64,000 nucleotides of DNA from Bacillota bacterium (GTDB taxonomy: Bacteria > Bacillota > Clostridia > Christensenellales > Aristaeellaceae). The notes beneath the pieces are model-generated. The model made no database searches. It worked only from the letters and a program-made list of their open reading frames with translations, and was not told the origin of the DNA. Each line of letters begins with the position of its first letter. Position 1 is the stretch's first letter. A program made the position numbers and the translations under genes. Of this stretch, positions 62,213 to 64,000 are shown in pieces. The stretch covers positions 1 through 64,000 of the forward strand of contig JAEYRW010000085.1 of assembly GCA_023435435.1 (NCBI GenBank), read 5' to 3'.

Positions 62213-62909
62213 TAAGATGCCTGATTCCAATGAGCTTGCCCGTATCAAACCGGCGGCGGTACCGCTTTCTGAAGAAATATTGCAGGATGATTCTTTTAGC
62301 TATCAGGGGTACCAGGTGGTCCGGGGAGAGTTCTTTGCCCATCTTCGCGAGCCTGCGATCATGTTCAACAACCACAAGGTTTCGCTGAATACCGCCTGCT
62401 TAAAGCGCCTGCCTGATGTGGAGTATGTGCAAATCCTTGTGAATCAGAGCGAACATAAGCTTGTCGTCCGCCCCAGCGGCGAGGATGAAAAGGACGCGTT
62501 CGTCTGGTGTACAATGGGCGGCAAAAGGAAACCCAAACAGATAACCTGCCGGGTTTTCTTTGCCATGATCATCGATTTAATGGGCTGGAATCCTGATTAC
62601 CGGTACAAACTGCTTGGCAAGCTGATCCGCAGCGGCGATGAGTATCTTTTCGCTTTTGACTTAAGCTCGACGGAAATTTTCCAGCGCTTTGTTGTCGAAG
62701 GCGGAAAACCAAAGGCTTCCCGTACCCCTGTATTCCCTATGGAATGGAAGAATCAGTTCGGATTGTCCGTAGAGGAACACCGAAAACGGCTGCAGGTAAA
62801 TGTCTTTAAGGGTTACGCCGTTTTTAGCGTGAATCGTGAACTGACGGCAGAAACATCGGAGAATCCCGTACCGCTGCGGAAGGAGGAGGTAAATCCACAT
62901 GAGTCATGA
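62199..62909 (+). CDS. Recombinase-tail-related protein 1
   Basis: A 236-residue protein with no family I can name. It shares with the recombinase C-terminus a block of the pattern HKLVVRP, then MGWNPDYRYKLLGKLIRSGDEYLFAFDLSSTEI, matching HLLAVRP and GWDTELRYRVRG with VVIFDMRDTEI in the recombinase. It overlaps the recombinase stop codon, so it is co-translated. GGAAAGGAAAGG lies 8 bases before the ATG. An accessory factor for recombination or element control is plausible from context. Confidence 0.7.
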   Translation: METDDKMPDSNELARIKPAAVPLSEEILQDDSFSYQGYQVVRGEFFAHLREPAIMFNNHKVSLNTACLKRLPDVEYVQILVNQSEHKLVVRPSGEDEKDAFVWCTMGGKRKPKQITCRVFFAMIIDLMGWNPDYRYKLLGKLIRSGDEYLFAFDLSSTEIFQRFVVEGGKPKASRTPVFPMEWKNQFGLSVEEHRKRLQVNVFKGYAVFSVNRELTAETSENPVPLRKEEVNPHES

Positions 62910-63273
62910 TTCCGGCCGCCCGGCGATCTTGATCGACCTGAAAAAAGGTAGGATACGGGTATCCAAAAGGACAATTCACGCCATTGGCGACCCGAAGTAC
63001 ATACTGCTGCTTGTCAACCCGGAAGACCGCACAATCGTGATCCTTCGCAGCGATCGGGATGATCAGAGGGCATTTCGTCTGCCGCAGGCGCGGTTTGACG
63101 ACAGGCAACGCTTCGAACTCCACAGCAGAGCGTTGGTGCGGAACCTACGCGGTATGTGCGATGATTGGGTTGACGGGTATTCGTACCGAATCTATGGTGA
63201 GGTCGTGAAAAACGAAGGGATTGCGCAGTTTTGCATCGCGAAGGGGATTCCCAGCTGCGGAATGAAGGAGTAA
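62899..63273 (+). CDS. Recombinase-tail-related protein 2
   Basis: A 124-residue protein overlapping the previous gene by 11 bases, with a strong GGAGGAGGT ribosome site. The part YILLLVNPEDRTIVILRSDRDDQ and the later GYSYRIYGEVVKNEG follow the same pattern as protein 1 and the recombinase tail (an R-P/N-P-E strand followed by a Y-R-I/Y-R-V strand). It looks like a minimal version of the same domain. Function unknown. Confidence 0.65.
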   Translation: MSHDSGRPAILIDLKKGRIRVSKRTIHAIGDPKYILLLVNPEDRTIVILRSDRDDQRAFRLPQARFDDRQRFELHSRALVRNLRGMCDDWVDGYSYRIYGEVVKNEGIAQFCIAKGIPSCGMKE

Positions 63274-63275
63274 AA

Positions 63276-64000
63276 ATGGCCGAATGTGATATCTATGCAT
63301 TGAAAATCGACGAGGAATTCAAGAACCTCATCGCGCCTCTTTCACAGGATGAGCGGAAACAGCTTGAAGAAAACCTTCTCCAAAACGGGTGCCGTGAGCC
63401 CTTATGCGTATGGAACAGAACCATCCTTGACGGCCACAACCGGTATGAGATTTGCACCCGCCATCAGATCCCTTACAAAATTGCGCATATCTTCCTGCGG
63501 AACCGGGAGGAAGCAATTGCGTGGATATGCGCAAACCAGCTTGGCCGCCGGAATTTAACCGAGGGATTGCGCCGATACTTAATCGGGAAACGATATAAAA
63601 TGGAGCAAATCATCGGCGCCCATAATGCAGCCAGAGTAAACCAATCTACAAGGAAAGCGGTTAGGTCCAAAATGTTGACCGAACCACTTTTTGAAGATAC
63701 AGACTGCCGCACACGCGAGCGCTTTGCCAAGGAGTACCGTATTTCCCTCGCCACCGTTCATAAATACGGGACATTCGCAAATGCCATTGACTCGCTTTCA
63801 AGGGTAGAACCGGCGCTGGCGCCTAAGATTTTGTCCGGACAAATCAAAATTTCACAGGAAAATATCCTTGCGCTTGCCCGACTCTCGCCGTCGGATATCC
63901 GGCGCGTAAGTACGGAATTAGCGCAAGGCGATGCCGGTTATTCGGACACACGGGATATTGTCCCCAACAAGAAGAAGGCGAAAAAGCAAGATTACCTGCC
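63276..64000 (+). CDS. ParB-like nuclease/partition domain protein (partial)
   Basis: At least 241 residues; the right edge cuts it. The N-terminal ParB-like domain is recognised by LEENLLQNGCREPLCVWNR, TILDGHNRYEIC (the D-G-x-x-R/H-x type box) and AHIFLRNREEAIAWICANQLGRRNLT. A helix-turn-helix-like region follows (REYRISLATVHKYGTFANAI type, about 155-175) and then a lysine-rich part. It starts three bases after the preceding stop codon and belongs to the same operon. Such proteins are common in integrative and conjugative elements for maintenance or regulation. Confidence 0.82.
   Translation, partial: MAECDIYALKIDEEFKNLIAPLSQDERKQLEENLLQNGCREPLCVWNRTILDGHNRYEICTRHQIPYKIAHIFLRNREEAIAWICANQLGRRNLTEGLRRYLIGKRYKMEQIIGAHNAARVNQSTRKAVRSKMLTEPLFEDTDCRTRERFAKEYRISLATVHKYGTFANAIDSLSRVEPALAPKILSGQIKISQENILALARLSPSDIRRVSTELAQGDAGYSDTRDIVPNKKKAKKQDYL

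Noticed and set aside
1..64000. CRISPR arrays, rRNA or tRNA genes
   Set aside because: No regularly spaced repeats, rRNA-like stretches or cloverleaf candidates were seen when reading through the window.

Overview
The window looks like a chromosomal segment of a high-GC anaerobe, most likely from the Clostridia. The pointers are anaerobic (CbiD/CbiG-type) cobalamin synthesis, a DUF3793 protein next to a flavodoxin, strong AGGAGG ribosome sites and dense 4-bp gene overlaps. Most solute-binding proteins have AxA-type signal peptides without an obvious lipobox, which is unusual for a single-membrane Firmicute. The exact taxon cannot be read from the sequence.

1-17.3 kb (minus strand): a nearly complete anaerobic corrin-ring operon behind a cobalamin riboswitch. 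The order from the promoter is exported cbiK, a large modular binding protein, a FecCD/BtuC permease, an ATPase with an unusual C-terminal extension, then cbiL, cbiET, cbiF, cbiG, cbiH, cbiD, cobO, cbiC, cbiA, cobD, cbiJ, cbiP and cbiB (cut by the window edge). Most genes are chained by ATGA or GTGA overlaps.

17.3-30 kb (mostly plus): an iron-acquisition block. It holds an AraC regulator, a YbtPQ/IrtAB-like pair of half-size ABC transporters, a small DtxR-like repressor, a DUF3793-flavodoxin operon, an unrelated hydantoinase/oxoprolinase gene (minus), and a FecBCD importer whose second permease is broken by an in-frame TAG. 30-41.5 kb: a URO-D-like protein, an AraC remnant, a YfhO membrane protein, and a five-gene oligopeptide/nickel-type ABC operon ending in a metallophosphoesterase.

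41.5-57.2 kb: the most interesting part. Two operons each combine a FecBCD-type importer with a nitrogenase-like NifH/NifD/NifK triad. Set 1 (H, binding protein, permease, ATPase, D, K) is intact. Set 2 (AraC, ATPase, binding protein, two permeases, H, D, K) has a 4-residue switch II deletion in NifH and a frameshift in NifD. Neither set is a real nitrogenase: the D proteins keep three cluster cysteines, the K proteins have lost theirs, and the FeMo-cofactor cysteine is absent. A 14-bp dyad, TTAGG-N4-CCTAA, occurs nine times in front of the transporter, flavodoxin, DtxR-like and nitrogenase-like operons. It resembles DtxR/IdeR half-sites and suggests one iron-responsive regulon. The inferred job is import of a metal chelate or tetrapyrrole under iron limitation, followed by ATP-driven low-potential reduction in the cytoplasm.

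48-49.1 kb contains decayed MATE and LysR genes with an inserted repeat-like segment. 57.2-59.5 kb has a degenerate interval and a SulP transporter. 59.8-64 kb is visibly lower in GC and looks like one end of a mobile element: an XRE regulator, a serine recombinase, two small proteins related to the recombinase tail, and a ParB-like gene cut by the window edge.
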